Assembly (NCBI GenBank): GCA_902797895.1
Contig: CADBUS010000099.1
Coordinates: 1-13,915, forward strand
DNA: 13,915 nt
Source of the DNA: an uncultured Bacteroidia bacterium
GTDB lineage: Bacteria; Bacteroidota; Bacteroidia; Bacteroidales; UBA932
Reading direction: 5' to 3'
The translations under genes and the position numbers were made by a program. The notes beneath the pieces were generated by a model. It was given only the letters and a program-made list of their open reading frames with translations. It was not told where the DNA came from and ran no database searches. This document shows, piece by piece, positions 1-8,302 of the stretch; positions within the stretch are counted from its first letter, which is position 1, and each line of letters begins with the position of its first letter.

Positions 1-3000
1 AAGTGTTGAGTACTCCTCATCAAATTCAGACTCCTCATCGGCCTCTTTTTCAACTTTGTTGCTGTAAAGTTTTGCTCTGCACAAAAGTGTGAGGACATAT
101 TCACTTACCCAAGGACTACTCTCCATACCATTAAACCAACCCCAACCTCCGTCTTCTTGCTGCATACTGCTAATTTGAGTGAGAGCCTTTATCTTATTGC
201 CTACAATCTCGGTTCTGTCAAACATCTTTAACAGCGTATCTCTTAAATAGGTGTTTGAATTTATTATCTTGTCTATAAGATGGTTGGAATAGAAAGAGCC
301 GGCTTGGCATATCGCACAATTATCTTCTGGCTCTGCTATCTGTTGCATAGCTTGTAAAGCACACAGTATAGGGCTGTTTGTATATTCAATGGTAAGCTCC
401 CTCTCTATAGCACTTGTTGAGTGATGGTTAAAGAGAGTGTGCAAAGAGAACTCCTTGCTTTGCTCCCCATCTATACTAAAAGCCAGGCTCTCCGTAATCT
501 GCTCTCTGTTAGGGAGCACTTTAATGATATGTTGCTCTCCGTCAGAAAATTTATCTGAATTTGCAATAAGCCTGATTCCCAGCTCTTTATACTGTTGAGG
601 GACACTAAAAGAAAAGGTTAATTGCTCGCTCTTTTCTGCAGCGCTCTTTATCTGTTTCTCTTGCCTTGATATTAACTTATCTGTAGATGGCTCAAACAGC
701 TCCAATGCAACCAAAGTCTCTATATCTTCTGCGGTGAGATTTGTGAGAGTTGCTGTAATAGATGCACTGTCTTGACTTCTCAAAAAGCGTGGCATATTTG
801 GAGCTATCATAAACTCTTTTTTTGCGGTAATCTCCTCTTCTATAGTACCATACGCCATACTCTTTGTGTGAGCAAAACCAGCCAATTTCCACTTGGTAAG
901 GCTGTGAGGGAGTGTAAAGGATATTACAACATCGCCCTGGCTGTCTGTAACAAGCTCCGGCAAAAAGAAAGCAGTCTCCTCAAAGTTGGAGCGTATCGGT
1001 TGTGGTTTCAGATAACTATAACTTGCAGAGCTACGTAGCACCGCTGCCACTTGATTGGTATTGGCATCACGATCAAAAATACTCTTCTCTTTTTGGCTAT
1101 CCTCATTATCCAATGATATGGCAAATTTGTCGGCACTCGGAATAGGCTCTATCTCAAAGGTTTCTGCTTGATCGCAAGAGTAGCCGAAGATGCCGGAGAA
1201 AGCGCTGTTCAAATTCATCTTCTCTATCGCCTTTTTATATCGCACAATATCTACATCACTTCTTACAGAAGGTGAGATTATTTCTAAGGCGGCATCGTAC
1301 ATATAGGCAAGCAGTTCTGCCTCTGCTCCCTCTCCATTTGGATTGAGTATCTTGAGTTTCCATTGTTCACTCTCCCCGGGTTGTAGTCGGTCTCTGAATG
1401 TTACCCACTGTAGTTTGAGTTTTGTCTCCTCACTTTTGGCGGGTTCTATTGTAATACTCTTTTCTGTGGTATTACCATCTGCCACAAGATAGAGTAGTAA
1501 TTGCGCTCCCTCTTTGAAAGATTGCTGATAGGCGGCTCTCCTTTTTACTATCCTGTTAGAGAGAGGAATAGACTCTCTTTCTATTATCTTACCGCCAACA
1601 ATTGGGTATAGGTAAGCTGTGGCATTCTCACTGCTTGTTCCAAAGTAGATATAGTCATTATCTTTTGAGAAAAAGAGTTCTCCTTTTGAAGTAATGGGGC
1701 TTTTATCAAATTTGGAGAAGAGGGCTATATCTATACTATTGCTGCAGATGTTATTATTGTGGTCTAAAGCTGTAATTTCCAGACGGTAGTAACCTGAACT
1801 CATAGTGTTTAATTCAGAAAAGAGCATCTCTTTATTGGAGCGTGCCGAGCCTGTAAGCACCATCTCTTTAATCTCTTTTGTCTCCGCCAGCCCTCTATTC
1901 TCTATACGATATAGCTTGTATGTCAGCTCTTTATTTACATCTTCTACAGATAGATTTTTAGCTTTGAAATTAACCTTAATCTCCTTATCCTTATCTATAT
2001 AGAGATTGTCATCCCAAAGTGAAGTTCTTGCCTTTGGGTTGGCACTGATAAAATCTATGCTGAGTAAGAGTCCTCTCTTTCCTGCAAAGATTGTGGATTG
2101 ACAACTCTGTCTCTCTCCTGCGTTTGTAGCAAAGATCTCTGTTACATACGCATAATAGAGATTATCTTTCTCTCCCATTCTGTATTCTCTTAATATTGAA
2201 GGCTCTACCTCCTTTTCCTCTATCTTGACAGGGATTTTTATATCTCCATTATTATCCGAATAAGTAGTACCGCTTTGAGAGTCAATCTCTTGCATATTAT
2301 AGAAACGAGTTAGAACATAGCACTTTGTAGTGTAGTTTATCTTGGCACCTTTTATTGGAATACCAGTAAGAGTTTTGGCATTTGCTGTGATAACAGCAGT
2401 ATCTCCAAATGAGTAGATTGCAGTTGGCGCTTTGGCAGTTACCTCAAAAGATGGTCTTTTATACTCCTCAACCCTAAACGATTTAGAGACCTCAATATCA
2501 AAATCATCGTTAGAGGTTGCCACTATTTGATAATTCTCATTGAGTGCAGAGGCAGGTGTGTTAAAAGTGGTATTGAACGAGCCAAACTCATTGGTTATAA
2601 CCTCTACTGTTTTTATTACTCTCTTCTCTCTCCGAGATAATTCCACCAAAGAGAGCCTTATTGGAGAGTTTGGCACTACTGCATTTCCTGCAGGGCCGTA
2701 TGAGTAGTAGAAACCTTTAACATAGAGCTTTTGGCCGGGGCGATATATAACCCTGTCTGTAAACAGATTTATGTGCCTATATGATTCATCTTCATATTCA
2801 TCCTCCTCATCATCGTAGTCGTCGTCATCGTCGTAATCATCATATAATATGGAATTACTTTTTGATGCCGCGGCAGAAAAGCCAAAGGCATTCAGATATT
2901 TATCTTTACCATTTTTAGCCTTTACGGTGTAGTTGTATTTATCTAAATATTGAGTGGCTTTAGGAAAATCAAAGAAAAAAAGCCCATTTTTATTGCTTCT

Positions 3001-4443
3001 CCCCTCAATGGTCTCAATATCCGTCATACCTTTTAGATAATCAACTTTAACATTAGCTCCTTTAATTGGTTTGCCTGTGTACCAATCTGTTACAAGAATT
3101 TCTCCTCTGTTCTGATTTGCTATGGAAGCAATCCCTAAGCGGCTTACAAGAATTGGAATAACTCTATTCTCCATATTGTTATTGCGCATAAAATAAGATC
3201 TGCGCGGCTTTAGTAAAATTCCATCCATCTTTGCAACAATAACATACATCCCATTTTTAAGTGGAGGTATGATGCACTCTATTCTTGTATATCGCCTATC
3301 TTCTGCCTTATTATCAAATTTGAATAAGTGGGTTCCTACAAGTGTACCCTCTTTTAAGCAGCTGTCAACTAAAGTTTTGCCTGATATCTCATTAAAATAT
3401 CTATCGGGGATACGATATATTTCTATCTGCAGAGAGTCCATCTGTCTGCCCCAAGCCCATATCTTAATCTCTTTTTCCGGATGCCCTTTTTCTTCAAAAC
3501 TGATACTTCCGGATTTGGCTAATAGAGTGCTTTTTATCTGTTCGAGTACCTTGGTGCGAGGGTAGGTAGGATATGCCTTTACGGCCTTGTTACAATAATC
3601 TATAATCTCCTCATTATGCGGATTTTTCAAATAGTTATTGATATAGGCGAGTTTAATGTAAATTTCTGTGCAAAAGGGATTTGATTTATCGCATTGAGCA
3701 AGTAGTTCTTTTAGAGAATTTAAGTATTGCTCAAAGATTTCTTCCTCTGTTTCATTGGTATATATATTGCCAAAATGGTTTTTTAGATAGTCAAAAGTGG
3801 ATAAGATTACAGCGTTCTCGTTGCTGGCGTTACGATATGTCTCTATTCTCTTTAAAAAGATCTCCTCTTGCATCTTTTTCAAATTCCTATCAACACGCAT
3901 TTGGCCATACCCACATCTTTCTAAAGAGCGTATGCATTTATCGGAGATTATATGGAGTAAATCGTGATTATAATAGCTCCCGCCATCTTGCTGCTCAATT
4001 AGTGGAAATAGCTTATTATTAGGAGTTTGGCTTAAAAGAGTGTAATCCTTTAGAGACTCTTTTATATTGTAAATGAAGGTTTGGAAGAGTTTGTCATAAC
4101 TCCACTCCTCTATTTTATCGCCCTCTTTACCATCGGCAATACTTGTTCTTTTACTAATTTTATAGATGTTCTCATCTATGTAATAAGAGTAGAGCTCGGC
4201 AATTATGGAGTGTATAACCATCTTTTCTGCAGGCTCTTGGCATTGTAATGCTATCTGCTCAAACTCTTTAATATATTTTGTGATAGAGAGATGAGAGCGC
4301 TCATACTCTTGGGTACACTTTTCCATCAGCTCTTTAAGCTCCTCTCCTTTAGGCTTTTGTACCTCTCTATATTCTTGTGCAACAAGGGTGCAAGGCTTTA
4401 GTATGCAAAGCACTACAGCAATAATATGGCAAATCGTTTTCAT
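1..4443 (-). CDS. Alpha-2-macroglobulin family protein (C-terminus beyond window)
   Basis: Very large secreted protein of the bacterial alpha-2-macroglobulin family, thought to trap proteases in the periplasm or at the cell surface. I read the frame codon by codon: 1,481 residues, no stop, open at the left edge, so an estimated few hundred C-terminal residues are missing. Residues 1-22 form a signal peptide ending LVA before Gln23; no lipobox is visible. Family hallmarks appear in the expected order: FTDRVIYRPGQ (561-571), FRVEEYKRPSFEV (656-668), RSNFEETAFF (1151-1160), PNMPRFL (1215-1221), and a thioester-type helical domain with QQEDGGWGWF (1428-1437). At the thioester site the usual CxEQ reads CAIC (Cys1376 to Cys1379), so the partner Gln is missing and a thioester is unlikely. 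A D/E/Y-only stretch lies at 535-553. The gene starts 11 bp after the cstA-like stop, so the two are probably one operon. Family assignment is firm; the protease-trapping role is inferred from relatives. Confidence 0.93.
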   Translation of the reverse strand, partial: MKTICHIIAVVLCILKPCTLVAQEYREVQKPKGEELKELMEKCTQEYERSHLSITKYIKEFEQIALQCQEPAEKMVIHSIIAELYSYYIDENIYKISKRTSIADGKEGDKIEEWSYDKLFQTFIYNIKESLKDYTLLSQTPNNKLFPLIEQQDGGSYYNHDLLHIISDKCIRSLERCGYGQMRVDRNLKKMQEEIFLKRIETYRNASNENAVILSTFDYLKNHFGNIYTNETEEEIFEQYLNSLKELLAQCDKSNPFCTEIYIKLAYINNYLKNPHNEEIIDYCNKAVKAYPTYPRTKVLEQIKSTLLAKSGSISFEEKGHPEKEIKIWAWGRQMDSLQIEIYRIPDRYFNEISGKTLVDSCLKEGTLVGTHLFKFDNKAEDRRYTRIECIIPPLKNGMYVIVAKMDGILLKPRRSYFMRNNNMENRVIPILVSRLGIASIANQNRGEILVTDWYTGKPIKGANVKVDYLKGMTDIETIEGRSNKNGLFFFDFPKATQYLDKYNYTVKAKNGKDKYLNAFGFSAAASKSNSILYDDYDDDDDYDDEEDEYEDESYRHINLFTDRVIYRPGQKLYVKGFYYSYGPAGNAVVPNSPIRLSLVELSRREKRVIKTVEVITNEFGSFNTTFNTPASALNENYQIVATSNDDFDIEVSKSFRVEEYKRPSFEVTAKAPTAIYSFGDTAVITANAKTLTGIPIKGAKINYTTKCYVLTRFYNMQEIDSQSGTTYSDNNGDIKIPVKIEEKEVEPSILREYRMGEKDNLYYAYVTEIFATNAGERQSCQSTIFAGKRGLLLSIDFISANPKARTSLWDDNLYIDKDKEIKVNFKAKNLSVEDVNKELTYKLYRIENRGLAETKEIKEMVLTGSARSNKEMLFSELNTMSSGYYRLEITALDHNNNICSNSIDIALFSKFDKSPITSKGELFFSKDNDYIYFGTSSENATAYLYPIVGGKIIERESIPLSNRIVKRRAAYQQSFKEGAQLLLYLVADGNTTEKSITIEPAKSEETKLKLQWVTFRDRLQPGESEQWKLKILNPNGEGAEAELLAYMYDAALEIISPSVRSDVDIVRYKKAIEKMNLNSAFSGIFGYSCDQAETFEIEPIPSADKFAISLDNEDSQKEKSIFDRDANTNQVAAVLRSSASYSYLKPQPIRSNFEETAFFLPELVTDSQGDVVISFTLPHSLTKWKLAGFAHTKSMAYGTIEEEITAKKEFMIAPNMPRFLRSQDSASITATLTNLTAEDIETLVALELFEPSTDKLISRQEKQIKSAAEKSEQLTFSFSVPQQYKELGIRLIANSDKFSDGEQHIIKVLPNREQITESLAFSIDGEQSKEFSLHTLFNHHSTSAIERELTIEYTNSPILCALQAMQQIAEPEDNCAICQAGSFYSNHLIDKIINSNTYLRDTLLKMFDRTEIVGNKIKALTQISSMQQEDGGWGWFNGMESSPWVSEYVLTLLCRAKLYSNKVEKEADEESEFDEEYSTL

Positions 4444-4454
4444 AGTCGTTTTTT

Positions 4455-5936
4455 TTAAATAGATGCCTTTTTGGCGTGGAGCATTACTGCCACAAGGGCC
4501 AGTATGGTTACTCCAAGCGATATAAGCGAGCCGTTTATCATTTGCAGGCCCACCATCTGTTTGGAGCTAAATAGAAAGAGGGCGCAGATAAAGGTCATAA
4601 AAAGTGCAGGGAAGAGAGAAATCAGATAGTTGTAGCGCCCCTTTATCCGGTTATTGGGACCTCTCTTCTGCTGCTCTGTGCGTGGCTTGTTATATAGGTA
4701 AACTGTTATGGCCCAGAGGGTAAATACAGAGAGAGTCTGATTTGCCCAAGAGAAGTAACGCCATAGCACCTCGTAATTTATAAGAGTGATAATAAATCCG
4801 ATAACGAACATAGGTATGCAGATGTAGAGCCTCTTGACAATACTCTTTTGATCTAACTTTATTATATCTGCAATTATAAGACGTGCGCTGCGGAATGCGG
4901 TATCTCCTGTTGAGATAGGAGCAGCCACCACTCCAAGCAGAGCAAGCAAAGCTCCCACCTTTCCGAGCGTGGTGTTTGTTATGGTATTTACAACCCAAGA
5001 GGCATCGTTATTGTGCTCAGCCAGAGCCGCGTTAAGGCCTGCCACTCCGTTGGTTGCACCATTGTAATCATAGAAGAATGCCATCGCGATGGCAGCCCAA
5101 ATCAAAGCAATAATGCTCTCAGAAATCATAGCTCCATAAAAGACACTGCGAGCCTCCTTTTTGTTCTTTAGGCAGCGGGCCATAAGAGGGGATTGGGTAG
5201 CGTGGAAGCCAGATATTGCTCCGCAGGCTATTGTGATGAACATTGTTGGAATTATAGGAAAGTGCTCTGCATTGAGCTTCATATTCTGCAGCGTAGTAAG
5301 CTCAGGTACAGGATATTTGCCGATAAGTAGCACAATCAAAACTCCGAGCGCCATAAAAATTAGAGCACCGCCAAAAATAGGATATATGTTGCCTATGATT
5401 TTGTCTATCGGGAGTAAAGTAGCAAGCAGATAATAGGCAAGTACAACATAGAGCCAAAAGTTTGCATTCCAGCCTGTCATTGAGGAGAGTATGCCGGCAG
5501 GGCCGAGCATAAAAACAGCTCCCACCATAATCATCATTACCACAGAGAGCAGCCTCATAACCTGCCGAGTGGTCATTCCCAAGTATTTACCAATAATCTC
5601 AGGCAGACTCTCTCCATTACTGTCGAGCGATATAACACCTGCTATAAAGTCGTGCATAGCCCCCATAAAAATACCGCCGAGGGTTATCCATAAAAATGCA
5701 ACGGGGCCGTAGGTAGCTCCCAGCACTGCCCCAAAGATAGGCCCTAAGCCGGCAATGTTAAGCAGCTGAATAAGAAAGGTTTTCCAGCGCGACATAGGAA
5801 TGTAGTCCACTCCATCGTATGAGGTTTTTGAGGGAACTTGTGTATCTGATTTTATGCCGCAGACCTTTTCCAGAAAGCGGCCGTATGTAAAGTATGCTGC
5901 AACAAGCAATGTAAGGCAGATTATGAAGGTAATCAT
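4455..5936 (-). CDS. cstA: CstA family carbon starvation / peptide-pyruvate transporter (short form)
   Basis: Inner-membrane transporter of the CstA family, whose characterised E. coli members (CstA, BtsT) import peptides or pyruvate. The 493 residues contain about 12 hydrophobic segments, for example near 2-19, 56-100, 130-150, 159-176, 183-205, 226-245, 265-288, 326-343, 370-388, 395-415, 436-457 and 467-487. Family-typical blocks are NIAGLGPIFG (60-69), FHATQSPLMARC (244-255), PISTGDTAFRSARL (340-353) and RYFSWANQTL (393-402). E. coli CstA is about 700 residues; this is the short form. The start is ATG at 5936, about 24 nt downstream of the transcription start predicted from a TATCTTTGC -7 box at 5963-5971. 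It is the first gene of a likely two-gene unit with the alpha-2-macroglobulin. The substrate cannot be told from sequence. Confidence 0.93.
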   Translation of the reverse strand: MITFIICLTLLVAAYFTYGRFLEKVCGIKSDTQVPSKTSYDGVDYIPMSRWKTFLIQLLNIAGLGPIFGAVLGATYGPVAFLWITLGGIFMGAMHDFIAGVISLDSNGESLPEIIGKYLGMTTRQVMRLLSVVMMIMVGAVFMLGPAGILSSMTGWNANFWLYVVLAYYLLATLLPIDKIIGNIYPIFGGALIFMALGVLIVLLIGKYPVPELTTLQNMKLNAEHFPIIPTMFITIACGAISGFHATQSPLMARCLKNKKEARSVFYGAMISESIIALIWAAIAMAFFYDYNGATNGVAGLNAALAEHNNDASWVVNTITNTTLGKVGALLALLGVVAAPISTGDTAFRSARLIIADIIKLDQKSIVKRLYICIPMFVIGFIITLINYEVLWRYFSWANQTLSVFTLWAITVYLYNKPRTEQQKRGPNNRIKGRYNYLISLFPALFMTFICALFLFSSKQMVGLQMINGSLISLGVTILALVAVMLHAKKASI

Positions 5937-5962
5937 ATTGAGTGGGCTTTAACTGATGTTTT

Positions 5963-5971
5963 GCAAAGATA
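5963..5971 (-). promoter_or_regulatory. -7 promoter element of the cstA-like/alpha-2-macroglobulin unit
   Basis: On the minus strand this reads TATCTTTGC, a perfect match to the Bacteroidota housekeeping -7 consensus TAnnTTTG. No clear TTG -33 element sits 19-21 nt upstream. The predicted start of transcription is near 5960, giving a leader of roughly 24 nt before the ATG at 5936. It lies only 2 bp from a -7 box on the opposite strand (5974-5982). Confidence 0.65.
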
Positions 5972-5973
5972 GT

Positions 5974-5982
5974 TATATTTGC
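5974..5982 (+). promoter_or_regulatory. -7 promoter element of the lipoprotein gene
   Basis: Reads TATATTTGC, a perfect TAnnTTTG match with no convincing -33 TTG at the usual spacing. The predicted transcription start is near 5985, giving a leader of about 50 nt before the ATG at 6035. It is back-to-back with the divergent -7 box at 5963-5971, so the two promoters share the same roughly 60 bp. Confidence 0.6.
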
Positions 5983-6034
5983 AGTGAATTGCAGCAGTAA
6001 TGCTGTTGAGTTAGTATAAATAAAACTTTCAACT

Positions 6035-6787
6035 ATGAAGATTTTTAGATTTTTTCCACTTGCAGCCTTGGTAATGACAATGGCCTTGGCTCTCTCTTGC
6101 CGCTCAAATACAAACAACTCAGACGATTCAGGGAATGGCAACTATGACCAAACAGATGCTCGCACATTCGGTTTGGCAGGGGCTGTAAAAGAGGTTAGGA
6201 TTTCTGTAACAAATCTTTTGCCGTCAGATACTCAAGAAAATAGCCTATCTAAAGACAATGAGTTGCAGATGAGCTTTAACGAGCGTGGGCAGGTAACATT
6301 AGACCACTACGGCAATATATATGAGTATGATAGCGATGGCAAATTTGTAAAGGGGCGCAGCGATGTGACTGTTGTGGAGCGTGACTCGAAAGGGAGAATT
6401 ATAAAATATAAAAACACTCCGGAAACCTTAGCCGACGGCGCAGACTTTGGAGAATTTGTACTTAACCATATATCATTGGATTTAGGCTACGATGAGCAGG
6501 GTAGGGTTTATACAGAGGAGATTGGCTCTTGGGAGGCCGGCTATGCCTATAGAATTTTTTATGAAGGGGCAAATATCTACCCTCAGAGAGTTGTCATAGA
6601 TGGTGGCGAAGGTCCTACAACAGTCAAAGGCTCAATCACTTATGAGTATATCTCTTTTGATGAAAAGGGTAACTGGACAGAGCGCAAAGTCTCTGTGGCA
6701 CTATCCTTCACAGAAGAAGGCAGCAACGACGAGCCAACCGTAGAGAACACAGAGCGCCTCGAAAAACGCACCATAATTTATTATTAG
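6035..6787 (+). CDS. Putative lipoprotein with YD-repeat-like motifs
   Basis: A 250-residue exported protein that I cannot assign to a characterised function. Residues 1-21 are a hydrophobic signal sequence ending ALALS before Cys22, consistent with a lipoprotein signal, though the lipobox is not textbook. A polar Asn/Ser/Asp-rich linker follows (23-40), as is common in surface or periplasmic lipoproteins of Bacteroidota. The body carries scattered short strand-turn motifs of the YDxxGr type: FNERGQV (81-87), EYDSDGKFV (97-105), ERDSKGRIIKY (115-125), GYDEQGRVY (151-159) and SFDEKGNWTER (207-217). These resemble RHS/YD repeats but are too sparse and too few for a full RHS protein. It has its own predicted promoter (5974-5982) and converges with the ATPase gene. 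Being a real gene is well supported by the signal peptide, promoter and repeats. Confidence 0.85.
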   Translation: MKIFRFFPLAALVMTMALALSCRSNTNNSDDSGNGNYDQTDARTFGLAGAVKEVRISVTNLLPSDTQENSLSKDNELQMSFNERGQVTLDHYGNIYEYDSDGKFVKGRSDVTVVERDSKGRIIKYKNTPETLADGADFGEFVLNHISLDLGYDEQGRVYTEEIGSWEAGYAYRIFYEGANIYPQRVVIDGGEGPTTVKGSITYEYISFDEKGNWTERKVSVALSFTEEGSNDEPTVENTERLEKRTIIYY

Positions 6788-6865
6788 TAAGCTCTCTAAA
6801 ATAGATTGTGTTGCCAATTATGCAATTGTCAACTGCACAATTTAAGTTCAATTACTTAATATTTC

Positions 6866-6892
6866 CAATCTTACAAAGTTTACTAAAGATTG
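6866..6892. repeat. Small inverted repeat between convergent genes
   Basis: CAATCTT (6866-6872) is mirrored by AAGATTG (6886-6892) around a 13-nt loop, in the 130-bp gap between the convergent lipoprotein and ATPase genes. It could be a weak bidirectional terminator, but the stem is AT-rich and neither side has a strong T-tract. Upstream, at 6814-6843, the gap also holds several CAATT-type words of the kind seen after nrdG. Confidence 0.3.
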
Positions 6893-6917
6893 TTTGTATC
6901 TGTTGAGGTAGGAAAAT

Positions 6918-8258
6918 CTACAAGAACATTGTGTAGAAGACGGGGAGCATTTGGAGGTCGGCTTCTGTTCTGAAATCTTTGGTGTAAATAAGATAGCGGT
7001 GCAGGATTCTGCTTGAGAATTTGCTGTAGAAGGCATCCAAGGAGGCGTGTCTTTTGTAGCCGGATGACTTTACCTCTATCGGGCAGATTTTGTTTTTTCG
7101 CGATAGCAGAAAATCTATCTCATAGTTGTGTTTGCCACTATCGGTAGGCCAGGTATGGTAATAGAGTTCGTTGCCGGCTGCTTTTAACATCTGAGCAACC
7201 ACATTTTCATAAACATAGCCAAGGTCGGCCGATAATTTATCGCTGAGCAATTTTTGATAAATTATATTCTCTGTTATCTCTTTATCTTTGAAGGCCAGAG
7301 TAATAAAGAGGCCTATGTCGTTAAGGAACATTTTGTATTGAGTGGAGTCTTTGTGTAAAGATAGCCCCACGTTCGGGTCGTTGGCGTGATGTGCTAAAAG
7401 CACTACTTGAGAGTCTTCCATATCTTGTAACAACTCTTCTATTCTGTCTTGTTTGCCACTCTCAATAACTGAGGAGATTTGATACCTCGACGAGTTCTTA
7501 TTAAGCTGCCCGGGTATGGCATAAAACATTCTCGTGGCCTTGCCGGTAGGATCTATTTTTCTAAAATCGTCTGCATAGAGCTCTATAATCTCTCTCTTAA
7601 CAGCATCTACTGTAGTTAAATTATTCGTACTCAGATATGTGGCAACTGCTTGCGGCATACCTCCGACTAACATATAGAGCCTGAAATCTTTTAGCAATTT
7701 TCTTGTAACTCCATCTCCCAAACTCTTCTTTGATTTGAAAGTCTGCTGCAGCATAGGTATAGTAAACTCATCTCCCAATGCCCACCTAAACTCCTCATAA
7801 TCCATTGGATATAGAGTTAGGCGTGTCTCTTCGCTCGGTATGCGTATGCCTTGAATATTCTTTTTGATTGAGATTAGAGAGCCTGTCTCTATGTAGTGAA
7901 AACGCCCATCTTTAACCAACTTTCTTATAGCTTGTCTTGCTTTTGGGCAATCTTGCACCTCATCAAAAATTATAACAGATTTATGAGGAGTAAGTTTTTT
8001 TTGATAATGAAATTGGAGTTGCAAAAGCAGGTCGTCGATATTAGAAATATCGTTAAATAAGTCTTTTACCTCTTGTGTTGCTTCTGTAAAATCTATTTGA
8101 AGATAAGAGTCATACTCCTGCTTGGCAAATTGTTCTGCAAGAGTTGATTTCCCTACTCGGCGCGCACCTTTAATCAATAGAGCGGTGTTACCCTTGCGCT
8201 CTTTTTTCCACTCCAACATCTTATCATACAGCTTGCGCTTAAAAACGATTTGTTCCAT
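6918..8258 (-). CDS. AAA_14 / DUF4143 family ATPase
   Basis: Predicted cytoplasmic ATPase of 446 residues, a family that is multi-copy in many Bacteroidota and archaea and whose cellular role is unknown. The N-terminal AAA_14 domain shows Walker A G31-ARRV-GKS38 and Walker B VIIFDE (95-100). The C-terminal DUF4143 region carries a PD-(D/E)XK nuclease-like signature, EID (380-382) followed by PIEVKSS with Glu395 and Lys397. I start it at ATG 8258 (MEQIVFKRK). The longer frame would begin at GTG 8285, but the predicted transcription start is about 8283, inside that codon, so the GTG could not be translated from this promoter. It is transcribed alone, out of the repeat island at 8286-8640. Both enzymatic motifs look intact; whether nuclease activity exists is unproven. 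Confidence 0.93.
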   Translation of the reverse strand: MEQIVFKRKLYDKMLEWKKERKGNTALLIKGARRVGKSTLAEQFAKQEYDSYLQIDFTEATQEVKDLFNDISNIDDLLLQLQFHYQKKLTPHKSVIIFDEVQDCPKARQAIRKLVKDGRFHYIETGSLISIKKNIQGIRIPSEETRLTLYPMDYEEFRWALGDEFTIPMLQQTFKSKKSLGDGVTRKLLKDFRLYMLVGGMPQAVATYLSTNNLTTVDAVKREIIELYADDFRKIDPTGKATRMFYAIPGQLNKNSSRYQISSVIESGKQDRIEELLQDMEDSQVVLLAHHANDPNVGLSLHKDSTQYKMFLNDIGLFITLAFKDKEITENIIYQKLLSDKLSADLGYVYENVVAQMLKAAGNELYYHTWPTDSGKHNYEIDFLLSRKNKICPIEVKSSGYKRHASLDAFYSKFSSRILHRYLIYTKDFRTEADLQMLPVFYTMFL

Positions 8259-8285
8259 AACTATCTTTTTGATTTGAACTTGCAC

Positions 8286-8294
8286 GCAAATATA
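8286..8294 (-). promoter_or_regulatory. -7 promoter element of the DUF4143 ATPase
   Basis: Minus-strand TATATTTGC is a perfect TAnnTTTG match. The predicted start of transcription is near 8283, giving a leader of about 25 nt to ATG 8258. This placement decides the ATPase start codon against the upstream GTG at 8285. The first copy of the 21-bp repeat begins 9 bp upstream of this box (8303). Confidence 0.65.
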
Positions 8295-8302
8295 ACGCTT
8301 TT

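Noticed and set aside
3269..4022. Plus-strand frames of about 100 codons opposite the alpha-2-macroglobulin
   Set aside because: The minus strand carries an uninterrupted 1,481-codon frame with family motifs; the opposite frames have no features of their own.
5758..6141. A 127-codon minus-strand frame across the divergent promoter
   Set aside because: It overlaps the start of the transporter gene and the lipoprotein signal peptide in other frames, and covers two perfect promoter boxes.
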